Positions 54,306-62,160 of a stretch of 64,000 nt of DNA are shown in pieces. Within the stretch, counting starts at the first letter, position 1, and each line of letters begins with the position of its first letter. The stretch lies in assembly GCA_963784135.1 (NCBI GenBank), contig CAWAQG010000008.1, positions 124,001 through 188,000 of the forward strand. Direction: 5' to 3'. The position numbers and the translations under genes were made by a program. The stretch comes from JADFXI01 sp963784135 (lineage in GTDB: Bacteria; Nitrospirota; Thermodesulfovibrionia; Thermodesulfovibrionales; Dissulfurispiraceae). Below the pieces are notes generated by a model. That model saw nothing but the letters and a program-made list of their open reading frames with translations, made no database searches and was not told the origin of the DNA.

Positions 54306-55427
54306 TCAGCTGTTCTCTGGTTTTGGGTTTTTTTGGAACTGGGGGGCGAGCCGGTTATCGACCACCACAGCCTGGCCGTTGCGGAATTTGAAGACGCCGG
54401 TGCTGACAACGCTTTCTCCCTCCTTCAGTCCTTGTGTGACGGCAATGAAGTCGCCGCGCCTCTCTCCGAGACGCACGAACTGCTGCCTCAACACCTTTCC
54501 CCCTTTCCCCTTCTTGTCGTCATCGACTATGAAAACCGAATCACCGTAAGGGGCGTAAAGCACGGCAGTGGCGGGAATGACCAGCACCGTCTGCCGGACC
54601 GGAAGTCCGACAGCGGCATTTACGAACATGCCGGGACGAAGCTCTTCGCCGGGATTCGCCGCAGTCACCTGGACCTGGACGTTGCGGGTTTCGGGGTCCA
54701 CCAGGGGATTGATGGTCGTGATGCGCCCCTTGATCTCCAGGCCGGGCAGGGCATCGCACGTCACCCGGACCGGCAGGCCTGACCGCAAGTGGCCAAACTG
54801 CTGCTGGGGCAGGGTGAAATTGACATAGATCGGATCGAGGGCTTGCAATGTGACAATCGGGTCTCCTTCGCGAAGTACCTGACCCAGGTTTATCTGCCGG
54901 ATGCCGATACTGCCGTCGAAGGGGGCGCGGATTGTCTTCTTGCCGATGGTGGCGCGGATGTTGTCGGCCTGGGCAACAGCCTGCCTGTGGTTTGCTACAG
55001 CGGTGTCGTAGTCGGATTGGGAAATAATCTGTTCAGCCAGCATCTTTTTGTCTCGTTCGAGAATTATCTTTGTCAGTTCCGCCTGGGCCACTGCGCCGGG
55101 TAGCTGGGCCTCTTCCGAACTGGTGTCCTGGCAGACCAACAGATCGCCCTTCTTCACCTTTGTTCCCGGCTCGAAAGCGATGTCCACTACCTTCCCATCC
55201 AGTTCCGCGGCCACTGTTACGCCCTGGACTGCGGTCAACGTGCCGACCGAGGTCAGGGCCGTTTCCCACGACTCGGTTTTGGCCGCAGCCGTGGTCACAG
55301 TCTCAGGTGGAGGAACGAAATGCTTGCCATGCTCGATCATTGCCCTGATCTGCAGCGCCTTGATGCCGGCCAGAACTGCGATGATGACCGCGAGGCCCAG
55401 GCCGGCTAAAAGAATGCGTTTCTTCAT
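54306..55427 (-). CDS. RND efflux periplasmic adaptor (second system)
   Basis: This 373-aa membrane-fusion protein has an N-terminal hydrophobic anchor (ILLAGLGLAVIIAVLAGI) and the lipoyl motif VTVAAELDGKVVDIAFEPG. An alpha-hairpin and the beta-barrel segment TIRAPFDGSIGIRQINLG follow. The start is the ATG at 55427 (MKKRILLAG), since the longer frame to 55556 runs into the preceding gene. It is second in an operon ordered outer-membrane factor, adaptor, pump, with gaps of 7 and 3 bp. Confidence 0.91.
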   Translation of the reverse strand: MKKRILLAGLGLAVIIAVLAGIKALQIRAMIEHGKHFVPPPETVTTAAAKTESWETALTSVGTLTAVQGVTVAAELDGKVVDIAFEPGTKVKKGDLLVCQDTSSEEAQLPGAVAQAELTKIILERDKKMLAEQIISQSDYDTAVANHRQAVAQADNIRATIGKKTIRAPFDGSIGIRQINLGQVLREGDPIVTLQALDPIYVNFTLPQQQFGHLRSGLPVRVTCDALPGLEIKGRITTINPLVDPETRNVQVQVTAANPGEELRPGMFVNAAVGLPVRQTVLVIPATAVLYAPYGDSVFIVDDDKKGKGGKVLRQQFVRLGERRGDFIAVTQGLKEGESVVSTGVFKFRNGQAVVVDNRLAPQFQKNPKPENS

Positions 55428-55434
55428 TGTTAGT

Positions 55435-56961
55435 TTATTCCTTTCCACTCCACCACCCGCCGCCCATCGCCTGAAACAGCGCCGCCGTGTCTGCAAAGCG
55501 GGCAGCGCGGGCCTGTACAAGACTGATCTGAGTTTGCTCGTACTGGCGCTCTGCATCGAGCAGCGACAGATAGCTTAGCGCGCCGAGATCAAATTTTTTC
55601 TGCGTAAGATCGAGCGTATCTTTGGCTGCGGAGTCAGCGTCGGCCTGGGACTTGAGCGTCCGCGCATCTTCATCGAGCGCGCGAAGCACATCGGCCACGT
55701 TCTGGAATGCCGATAGAACCGTTTCTTCATACTGTGCTGCCGCCTGATCATAAGCGGCTATAGCGGCCCGGCGCTGGGCCGTAAGTTTTCCGCCTTGGAA
55801 AACAGGCTGCGTAAGGCCGCCGGCAATGCTCCATATAGAGGTATAACCTTTAAACAGGTCCTGCAACTTGGCAGACTCCGAACCATAACTGCCGGTGAGG
55901 GTGACCTGCGGGTAGAGGTTCGCGGTCGCCACCCCGATCTCTGCACTCGCCTTATGCAGCAGCGCTTCCGAAGCACGGATGTCGGGACGCTGCCGCACCA
56001 GCGCCGACGGCAGGCCTACCGGCAGTTCCTCCGGCAGTTGCATTCCCCCGAGATCGAACTCAGGCAATGCCTTTGCTTCGCCGGGCAGGATGCCAATAAG
56101 CACCGCCAACTGGTGGCGGGCCTGGGAAAGCTGTTTTTCGAGTGGAGGAAGTGTCGAGCGCGTCTGTTCCAGTTGGGTCCGCTGTGCAAGCACGTCAGGG
56201 CGGGATGCGCCCCCTATCTCAAATTGTCGTTTTACCAGATAGAGCTCTTTTTCCTGTACACCGAGAACCTCCTGCGTCGTTCGTATTTGCGCACGAAGGG
56301 AAGCTTCCTTTACCGCTGCTGTTACGATGTTGGAGGTAAGCGCCAGGTAGGCGGCCTCCACCTGAAATACCTCGTAGTCGATTTGGGCCTGAAGGGCCTC
56401 CAGCTCGCGGCGTACTCCGCCGAAAATATCCAGACCATACGACACATTCACCGATGCATTGTAAAGATCGAATGGACTGACATTAACATTTGGCTCGCCG
56501 AACAAGGCGCCCGATATTTTCTGACGCGCTGCCGATGCGCCGATGTCAACACCCGGAAAGAGTGAGCCTGCTTCGGCCAGCCAGTTCTCCCGCGCCTGAC
56601 GCAACGCAGCCTTTGTTGCAGCAAGCGTCGGGCTTTGGGCCAGCGCCCGGCGGACCAACTCGTCCAGCGGCCCGGAATGAAACAGCGTCCACCACTGGGC
56701 CGATATCTCCTGCCCTATTACAAATCGTTGTGCGCCGCCGCCCGTCCCCGGCGCAGAAGCTGTCTTCTCCGGCAGTTCGCGCGCTGTGTATGCATCTGTG
56801 GCGGGCGCTTCGGGCCGCTGAAAATCAGGGCCGACTGAACATGCGGAAAAAGCAGCACAGGCGACGGTCACCGTGATCAAAAGCAACAAACTGCTGCCGC
56901 GTGGCCCGCCTGCAATTCCTGTCTTTCGCACTATCGTTGCACCTTCCAAGTTTATATGCAT
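55435..56961 (-). CDS. Outer-membrane efflux lipoprotein (second system)
   Basis: The 508-aa OprM/NodT-type channel has a signal peptide with core SSLLLLITVTVACAAF and lipobox FSAC, so it is a lipoprotein. The tunnel repeats contain VRQRPDIRASEALLHKASAEIG. An alternative GTG start at 56931 has a better ribosome site (GGAAGG about 10 nt upstream) and would give a more usual signal length. It is the first gene of the operon. The promoter is in the 95-bp gap shared with the divergent hisD. Confidence 0.9.
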   Translation of the reverse strand: MHINLEGATIVRKTGIAGGPRGSSLLLLITVTVACAAFSACSVGPDFQRPEAPATDAYTARELPEKTASAPGTGGGAQRFVIGQEISAQWWTLFHSGPLDELVRRALAQSPTLAATKAALRQARENWLAEAGSLFPGVDIGASAARQKISGALFGEPNVNVSPFDLYNASVNVSYGLDIFGGVRRELEALQAQIDYEVFQVEAAYLALTSNIVTAAVKEASLRAQIRTTQEVLGVQEKELYLVKRQFEIGGASRPDVLAQRTQLEQTRSTLPPLEKQLSQARHQLAVLIGILPGEAKALPEFDLGGMQLPEELPVGLPSALVRQRPDIRASEALLHKASAEIGVATANLYPQVTLTGSYGSESAKLQDLFKGYTSIWSIAGGLTQPVFQGGKLTAQRRAAIAAYDQAAAQYEETVLSAFQNVADVLRALDEDARTLKSQADADSAAKDTLDLTQKKFDLGALSYLSLLDAERQYEQTQISLVQARAARFADTAALFQAMGGGWWSGKE

Positions 56962-57019
56962 CAGCTTATGCTATCTCTTTTCAGATGTCAAGACAGTTTA
57001 CTCCATGTTGTTTACTCCA

Positions 57020-57047
57020 TTGTACTCCCTCATCGCTATGCTATAAT
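57020..57047 (+). promoter_or_regulatory. Candidate promoter of hisD (leaderless)
   Basis: TTGTAC (57020-57025), 16 nt, then a perfect TATAAT (57042-57047), only 8 nt before the hisD ATG. No ribosome site is visible. Confidence 0.5.
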
Positions 57048-57055
57048 TACAAACC

Positions 57056-58357
57056 ATGAGGATTTTACGGAAAAAAAATGAAATTGCCGCCTTTCTCGGA
57101 GTGCTCATAAAGAGGGCTGCCGGCGCGCAGCCCGGCATTGATAAAGCTGTGCAAGCCATACTGGCTGGTGTAAGAAGGAGAGGGGATGCCGCAGTAGAAA
57201 AATATACCCGTAAATTTGACGGGCATGATTTTCCTATAAAGATTAAGAATGCGGAGATAAAGAAATATGCGAGGAAGGCTGAAAAACATTTTCTCAAGGC
57301 GCTTGAAACCTCTGCAACGAGGATCAGGAATTTCCACGAAAAGCAAAAGGAAGAGTCATGGAGTTATCAATCCAATGGTGAAGTGCTGGGGCAGATAATC
57401 AGGCCGCTTGAGCGTATAGGCGTCTATGTGCCCGGAGGCAAGGCATCCTATCCATCAACAGTACTGATGAATGTGATTCCTGCGCAAGTGGCGGGTGTTA
57501 AAGAAATCGCCCTGTGCGTACCCACGCCAGGGGGAGAAATAAACCCTTATGTTATGGCTGCAATAGAGCTTCTCGGTGTGCGGGAGGTGTACAGGATAGG
57601 CGGAGCCCAGGCGATAGGAGCTATGGCATACGGCACAAAGACCATAAACAAAGTGGATAAAATCGTCGGGCCCGGAAATATCTATGTGGCCCTGGCTAAA
57701 AAGATGGTTTTCGGTGAAGTTGCAATCGACATGATTGCCGGACCGAGCGAGATATTGATTATAGCTGATGCAACCGCAAATCCGGTTTTTGTTGCGGCAG
57801 ATATGGTAAGCCAGGCAGAGCATGACGAGCTTGCTTCCAGCATATTGATAACAGATTCGGAAAGGCTCGTTAGCGAAGTTGCCCGTGAACTTGAAAAACA
57901 GGTCAGGCGCTTAAATAGAATTGATATCGCAAAGAAATCTTTAAAACGCTTTGGCGCTATAATTTTGACAGATAATATCGAGAAGGCCTCTGACATATCA
58001 AACAGTATCGCGCCCGAGCATCTTGAGATCATGACTGAGTGCCCTGAAGAAGCCCTTGATTTCATTCATAATGCAGGCGCGGTCTTCCTTGGTCCCTGGA
58101 CCCCCGAACCTCTGGGCGATTATGCTGCCGGACCCAATCATACCTTGCCGACCGGAGGCACTGCCAGGTTTTCATCTCCCCTTGGCGTGTATGATTTCAT
58201 CAAGAGGACCAGTATATTGCAATTTGACAAGAAAAGTTTTATGCTATTGGCAGATACGGTGGAGGCGATTGCAGGTGTTGAGGGGCTTGAGGCCCATGCC
58301 AATACCGTAAGGGTCAGGAGAGGCTATCTTAAAGAACAGAGTCGAAAACAGTTTTAG
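57056..58357 (+). CDS. hisD: Histidinol dehydrogenase
   Basis: This 433-aa zinc enzyme performs the last two oxidations of histidine synthesis (L-histidinol to L-histidine, two NAD+). Signatures include VPGGKASYPSTVLMNVIPA, the family stretch VDMIAGPSEILIIAD-like with AEHDELASSILIT, and GPNHTLPTGGTARFSSPL near the C-terminus, where Glu/His residues act as zinc ligands and base. No other his gene is in the window. A leaderless promoter lies just upstream. Confidence 0.96.
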   Translation: MRILRKKNEIAAFLGVLIKRAAGAQPGIDKAVQAILAGVRRRGDAAVEKYTRKFDGHDFPIKIKNAEIKKYARKAEKHFLKALETSATRIRNFHEKQKEESWSYQSNGEVLGQIIRPLERIGVYVPGGKASYPSTVLMNVIPAQVAGVKEIALCVPTPGGEINPYVMAAIELLGVREVYRIGGAQAIGAMAYGTKTINKVDKIVGPGNIYVALAKKMVFGEVAIDMIAGPSEILIIADATANPVFVAADMVSQAEHDELASSILITDSERLVSEVARELEKQVRRLNRIDIAKKSLKRFGAIILTDNIEKASDISNSIAPEHLEIMTECPEEALDFIHNAGAVFLGPWTPEPLGDYAAGPNHTLPTGGTARFSSPLGVYDFIKRTSILQFDKKSFMLLADTVEAIAGVEGLEAHANTVRVRRGYLKEQSRKQF

Positions 58358-58387
58358 TTTCAGGCAATATTTGAAATGGAGGAACTC

Positions 58388-58801
58388 ATGCAGGCAGGCC
58401 AGATTGCAAATACCAATGTAGCAGATGCCTTTAATGAAACCCAGCAACAAGGAAATAAAGCTAACGGCGTGCAGGCATTGCAGCCGGCCGGTGGTGGTCA
58501 ACAAAATGCCGGGGCGCCGGCTGCAGCAGATGTAATGGTCACTTTAAGCGCTGGAGGAATTACAGCGGCCCTAACAGCACTGGCGAATGCTGCAACAGCA
58601 GAGACGAATATCCCGGCGGGGAATGGAAACGCACAGGCAGTGCAGCAGTCCCAGGTAAATCAGAATGTCGAGGCGGCACAGGCCATCAGGGCTTATAGTA
58701 ATGCCAGTCAGGCTGCTGCAAACAATAATGAAAACATGGTACAAAATCAGCAAGCACCACAACAAACTCAAAAGACCATCAACCGGGTTGGCGGCGCGTA
58801 A
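58388..58801 (+). CDS. Gln/Asn/Ala-rich low-complexity hypothetical protein
   Basis: This 137-aa protein is dominated by Q, N, A and G, with a short ordered-looking core (ADVMVTLSAGGITAALTALANAA). It lacks a signal peptide. I start at the ATG at 58388, which has GGAGG 5 nt before it; an ATG at 58376 overlaps that site. It may be co-transcribed with hisD (30-bp gap). I recognise no family. The composition suggests an intrinsically disordered linker or surface protein. Confidence 0.55.
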   Translation: MQAGQIANTNVADAFNETQQQGNKANGVQALQPAGGGQQNAGAPAAADVMVTLSAGGITAALTALANAATAETNIPAGNGNAQAVQQSQVNQNVEAAQAIRAYSNASQAAANNNENMVQNQQAPQQTQKTINRVGGA

Positions 58802-58805
58802 CGCG

Positions 58806-59120
58806 TCAATGCTTTAACAGCATCTCTATAATACTATATCCACCACAGGGGGGATGTGACCCATCCTCCCTGAAATCGCATCCGTCAACCAGGAAATCGC
58901 ATTTATCACACGCAAGCCTTTTTATCTCTTCATCTGCGGGGGAAACATATTCCAAAGGGCGCTCATCCATTTTTGACAACTCAAGCACGGAGTGGAGTTC
59001 GCGCAGCGTCAGGTTTTTTTTGAGAAACAAGTAGGCTCCGCAGCAGAGGTCATCCTTGCCCTCTTTGTAAAAAGAGCAGAAGCCCTTGCAAATTATGCCG
59101 GTATAATCTTTATCTTTCAT
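58806..59120 (-). CDS. Cys-rich small hypothetical protein
   Basis: The 104-aa product has nine cysteines grouped as IICKGFCSFY, DLCCGAY, CDKCDFLVDGC and PPCGGY. This arrangement suggests a zinc or Fe-S site. The ATG at 59120 overlaps the cutA stop by 11 bp, so it is translated with cutA. A TTG at 59144 is a less likely start. Function unknown; a metal role would suit its neighbour. Confidence 0.65.
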   Translation of the reverse strand: MKDKDYTGIICKGFCSFYKEGKDDLCCGAYLFLKKNLTLRELHSVLELSKMDERPLEYVSPADEEIKRLACDKCDFLVDGCDFREDGSHPPCGGYSIIEMLLKH

Positions 59121-59439
59121 CGGGCTGTCCGGTAACTTCCTCAAGCCATTTCAGGTAGTCTTTGGAGCCTTCAACAACAGGCACTGCGATAATCTCGGGA
59201 ACTGTATAGCTGTGCAGCTCCCTGACCCTGTTTTCAAGGGATACAAAAAGCTGTTTCCGGGTCTTTACAATCAGAAGTGTCTCTGTATCATCCTCGATAT
59301 TTTCGTGCCAGCGGTAAATAGAGCGGATGGGCTTGACGATATTTACGCAGCCTGCAAGCCGCTCTTCTACAAGTGCCCGTGCTATCTTTGCACCCTCTTC
59401 CTCACTGGACGCGGTTATATATATGACAAGAGCTTCCAA
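59110..59439 (-). CDS. cutA: Divalent-cation tolerance protein CutA
   Basis: The 109-aa protein matches the trimeric CutA1 fold: IYITASSEEEGAKIARALVEE, LAGCVNIVKPIRSIYRWHE and the C-terminal PEIIAVPVVEGSKDYLKWL. It is linked to copper and other metal tolerance in E. coli; its molecular role is unclear. The start appears to be TTG, 3 nt after the aminopeptidase stop, so translation is probably coupled. Confidence 0.92.
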   Translation of the reverse strand: MEALVIYITASSEEEGAKIARALVEERLAGCVNIVKPIRSIYRWHENIEDDTETLLIVKTRKQLFVSLENRVRELHSYTVPEIIAVPVVEGSKDYLKWLEEVTGQPDER

Positions 59440-59441
59440 CT

Positions 59442-60572
59442 TTACAGAGCCGACAAAATGCCCTTTTCAAGAAGGCAGGTACGTGAGTTGTCTTTTCCCA
59501 CAAGGGTGACTGTCGGCCTGAAAAAGACAAAGTCCTGATGAAACGGGGTCCTTACATTTCCTCCGAAAGAACTGTTGTCACCCAGCGCAACATGTATTGT
59601 CCCAAGGATTTTTTCAGATTCGAGAATGTTGTCGGGCCTTTTAGCCATGCTATTGGTGCCGATACCCAACTCGGCGACGTTCCTGTTCTCAGGCCGCTCA
59701 GCAAGTTTTGCCTTTAGGACCGCTGCATAGGGGTCGTCTCCGGACACCTCCTGCACTATGCCGTCTTTGATTAAAAGGGTTATAGCTTTATTTAACCGCC
59801 GGGTAGGCGCCCATTCCAGGACGAGCACCCCTTGTGCAGTTCCCTCAAGAGGAGCGAGAAAGACTTCTCCTGCCGGAAGGTTCCCGAAGGCCCCCGGTTT
59901 GGTAAGTATCCCGGTATCGGCCAGCGCCTTTCTGCCTTTCTTTGACAGGGTCAGCGCGGTGCCGTTGGGCGTGGTCACCTCTATAGTTTCAGCTTTGTTC
60001 ACTATCTTTGCGATTGCCAGGGTCTTTTTTGACAACGCCCTCCAGTCAGTTCCCATCGGCCCCTCGATCATGGCGAAATCAAAGAGCGGCATGCTGGCAT
60101 AACGGCTGCCGCACAGGTCTGTCAATAGATTCCTGAATTGCGTATGACTGGTAGAATAATTTGAAAGGGCGATAACTGCATCGACTGCAGACTTTTTATG
60201 TTTGGCGATTATAGCTGCCGCCTTATGCAGCCCGTCTCCGGCAAGTGCCTTATTTATAAGAGCCTCGAGCAGTTCCGACTTTTTTAACTCGTTGATTGCC
60301 CTGTCGCCAAAGGCGCTGCGCCAGAGTTCCTCCGGGGGCTCTGAGCCGTGGCTCCTGGTGGCGGGGAATTCCTGGTAGATGATTTTTTTTGCGTAAACTT
60401 TGCCGATTTCGGCTGTCAGAAGAGCTATGTCTCTGAGCCGTTCCCTTCTGCAGTGTTCCTGCTCGCTTACTGTTTCCTCCGCTGAAAGGGTATCGGTAAA
60501 AACCAGCACCCTCTCATGGCGATTTACGCCGAGGTTAAATGTATAAATGGATCTAAGAGCAGTGGTGGTCAT
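59442..60572 (-). CDS. M29-like (thermophilic) aminopeptidase
   Basis: This 376-aa soluble metallopeptidase of the AmpS/M29 type would remove N-terminal residues from peptides. Characteristic pieces lie in the C-terminal half: NLPAGEVFLAPLEGTAQGVL, VAELGIGTNSMAKRPDNILESEK (E and metal-site region), ILGTIHVALGDNSSFGG and TPFHQDFVFF with the conserved His-Asp. The ATG overlaps the purF stop by 4 bp (ATGA), so the purF-aminopeptidase-cutA chain is one transcription unit. Confidence 0.83.
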   Translation of the reverse strand: MTTTALRSIYTFNLGVNRHERVLVFTDTLSAEETVSEQEHCRRERLRDIALLTAEIGKVYAKKIIYQEFPATRSHGSEPPEELWRSAFGDRAINELKKSELLEALINKALAGDGLHKAAAIIAKHKKSAVDAVIALSNYSTSHTQFRNLLTDLCGSRYASMPLFDFAMIEGPMGTDWRALSKKTLAIAKIVNKAETIEVTTPNGTALTLSKKGRKALADTGILTKPGAFGNLPAGEVFLAPLEGTAQGVLVLEWAPTRRLNKAITLLIKDGIVQEVSGDDPYAAVLKAKLAERPENRNVAELGIGTNSMAKRPDNILESEKILGTIHVALGDNSSFGGNVRTPFHQDFVFFRPTVTLVGKDNSRTCLLEKGILSAL

Positions 60573-62002
60573 GTGAAGGCCAATTCCATCTGTTCGAGCA
60601 GCGTTCCCGGAAATTCTATTGGGTACTTGTTATCGAAACATGCAGTGCAATAATCCTGGGGATTGGGAATGATATTTTTTAAGCCGGGTATACTCAAATA
60701 GGCAAGGCTGTCAGCGGTTATATATTTTCTTATCTCTTCGGTCATGTGGCTTGAGGCTATAAGTTCATATCGCGTCGGCGTATCTATCCCGTAAAAACAG
60801 GGGCCTATTGTCGGAGGGGAGGATATTCTCATATGCACTTCCTTTGCGCCCCCGACCTCCCTGATCATTTTTACTATCTTCTTGCTCGTCGTACCCCGCA
60901 CAATGGAGTCGTCAACCACCACCACCCGTTTCCCCTTCAGAAGGTCCCGCACAGGGTTGAGCTTGATTTTAACGCCGAAATGCCGGATGCTCTGTTTAGG
61001 CTCTATAAAGGTCCTCCCTATGTAGTGGTTTCTTATTAGGCCGAAATCAAAAGGTATCTTTGACTGCTCGGCAAAACCGATTGCAGCAGGCACTCCCGAA
61101 TCAGGAACAGGCACTACTATGTCGGCGTCAATATATGATTCAAGGGCAAGTTGTTTGCCGAAACCCTGGCGAATGGTGTTCACGCATAAATTGTTGAAGA
61201 TATAGCTGTCAGGCCGGGCGAAGTAGATAAACTCAAAAACACAATGGGCCTTTCTGGGACTTTGCAGCGCCCGTATCGAACGCAGGCCGTTCTGGTCTAT
61301 TATGACCAATTCACCGGGTTCAACGTCCCTTATAAATTCGGCGCCTATCAGGTCAAGCGCACAGGTCTCCGAGGCGACAACATATGCGCCGTCCACGGTC
61401 CCGATTGAAAGCGGCCTCACGCCGAAGGGGTCCCTTGCAACTATCAGTTCTGATTCTCTGAGGAACAGGAGGCTGTATGCTCCGCTTACGCTGCGAAGCG
61501 CTTCAATGATGCGCTCGTATGGGTCCTCGTGCTTTGACCGCGCAATCAGGTGCAGGAGCACCTCGCTGTCTGAGGATGATTGGAAGATTGATCCTTCAGT
61601 CTCCAGTTCAGACCTTACCTGTTCGGCGTTAACAAGGTTGCCGTTGTGCGCGAGGGCTATGGAGCCCAGCGCGTAGGTTGCTATTAGGGGTTGAACATTC
61701 TTGATCCCGCCGCCGCCTGCTGTTGAATACCGGTTATGGCCTATGGCAATCGGACCGGGCAGTCGTTTCAGCCTTTTCTCGCTGAAGATGTCGGCGACGA
61801 GGCCGAGCGATTTTTCGTTGTACAGGGTCTTTCCGTCAGAAGAGCAGATGCCGGCCCCTTCCTGGCCGCGGTGCTGCAGGGCATAGAGTCCCAGATAGGT
61901 GAGATTGGCCGCTTCCGGATGGTTAAAAACGCCGAATATGCCGCATTCTTCATGAATATCATGAATGGGTAGGGTCGGAGTCCTGCAAAATCCTCGTTTC
62001 AT
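60569..62002 (-). CDS. purF: Amidophosphoribosyltransferase
   Basis: PurF makes 5-phosphoribosylamine from PRPP and glutamine, the committed purine step. The 477-aa protein has a short propeptide (residues 1-19) before the nucleophile C20 in EECGIFGVF. The Ntn glutaminase domain has HRGQEGAGI and IGHNRYSTAGG. The phosphoribosyltransferase domain carries the PRPP loop VVVVDDSIVRGTTSKK. Cysteines in HCVFEF, PTIGPCFYG and YCTACFDNKYP correspond to the [4Fe-4S] ligands of the Bacillus-type, oxygen-sensitive enzyme. It is first in an operon with the aminopeptidase and cutA. Confidence 0.95.
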   Translation of the reverse strand: MKRGFCRTPTLPIHDIHEECGIFGVFNHPEAANLTYLGLYALQHRGQEGAGICSSDGKTLYNEKSLGLVADIFSEKRLKRLPGPIAIGHNRYSTAGGGGIKNVQPLIATYALGSIALAHNGNLVNAEQVRSELETEGSIFQSSSDSEVLLHLIARSKHEDPYERIIEALRSVSGAYSLLFLRESELIVARDPFGVRPLSIGTVDGAYVVASETCALDLIGAEFIRDVEPGELVIIDQNGLRSIRALQSPRKAHCVFEFIYFARPDSYIFNNLCVNTIRQGFGKQLALESYIDADIVVPVPDSGVPAAIGFAEQSKIPFDFGLIRNHYIGRTFIEPKQSIRHFGVKIKLNPVRDLLKGKRVVVVDDSIVRGTTSKKIVKMIREVGGAKEVHMRISSPPTIGPCFYGIDTPTRYELIASSHMTEEIRKYITADSLAYLSIPGLKNIIPNPQDYCTACFDNKYPIEFPGTLLEQMELAFT

Positions 62003-62084
62003 ACAGTTAAGCTCTTTTCAATCCTGCCATCTAACCGGCATAGGGGCATTAGAGAAAACATACAGTGCTCATTTATAATACAAG

Positions 62085-62102
62085 TACGGCAACTTTGCCG
62101 TA
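62085..62102. promoter_or_regulatory. Perfect 18-bp palindrome between purF and uvrB
   Basis: TACGGCAACTTTGCCGTA has perfect 8-bp arms around CT and sits about 80 bp from the purF start and 60 bp from uvrB. A TATAAT (62074-62079) lies beside it. It could be an operator for the divergent pair or a short hairpin. It does not match a known PurR or LexA box. Confidence 0.5.
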
Positions 62103-62160
62103 TGCGCCATAAAACAATTAAGCACAAAAGCAAAGGGTACATTTATATTAGCATAAACCT

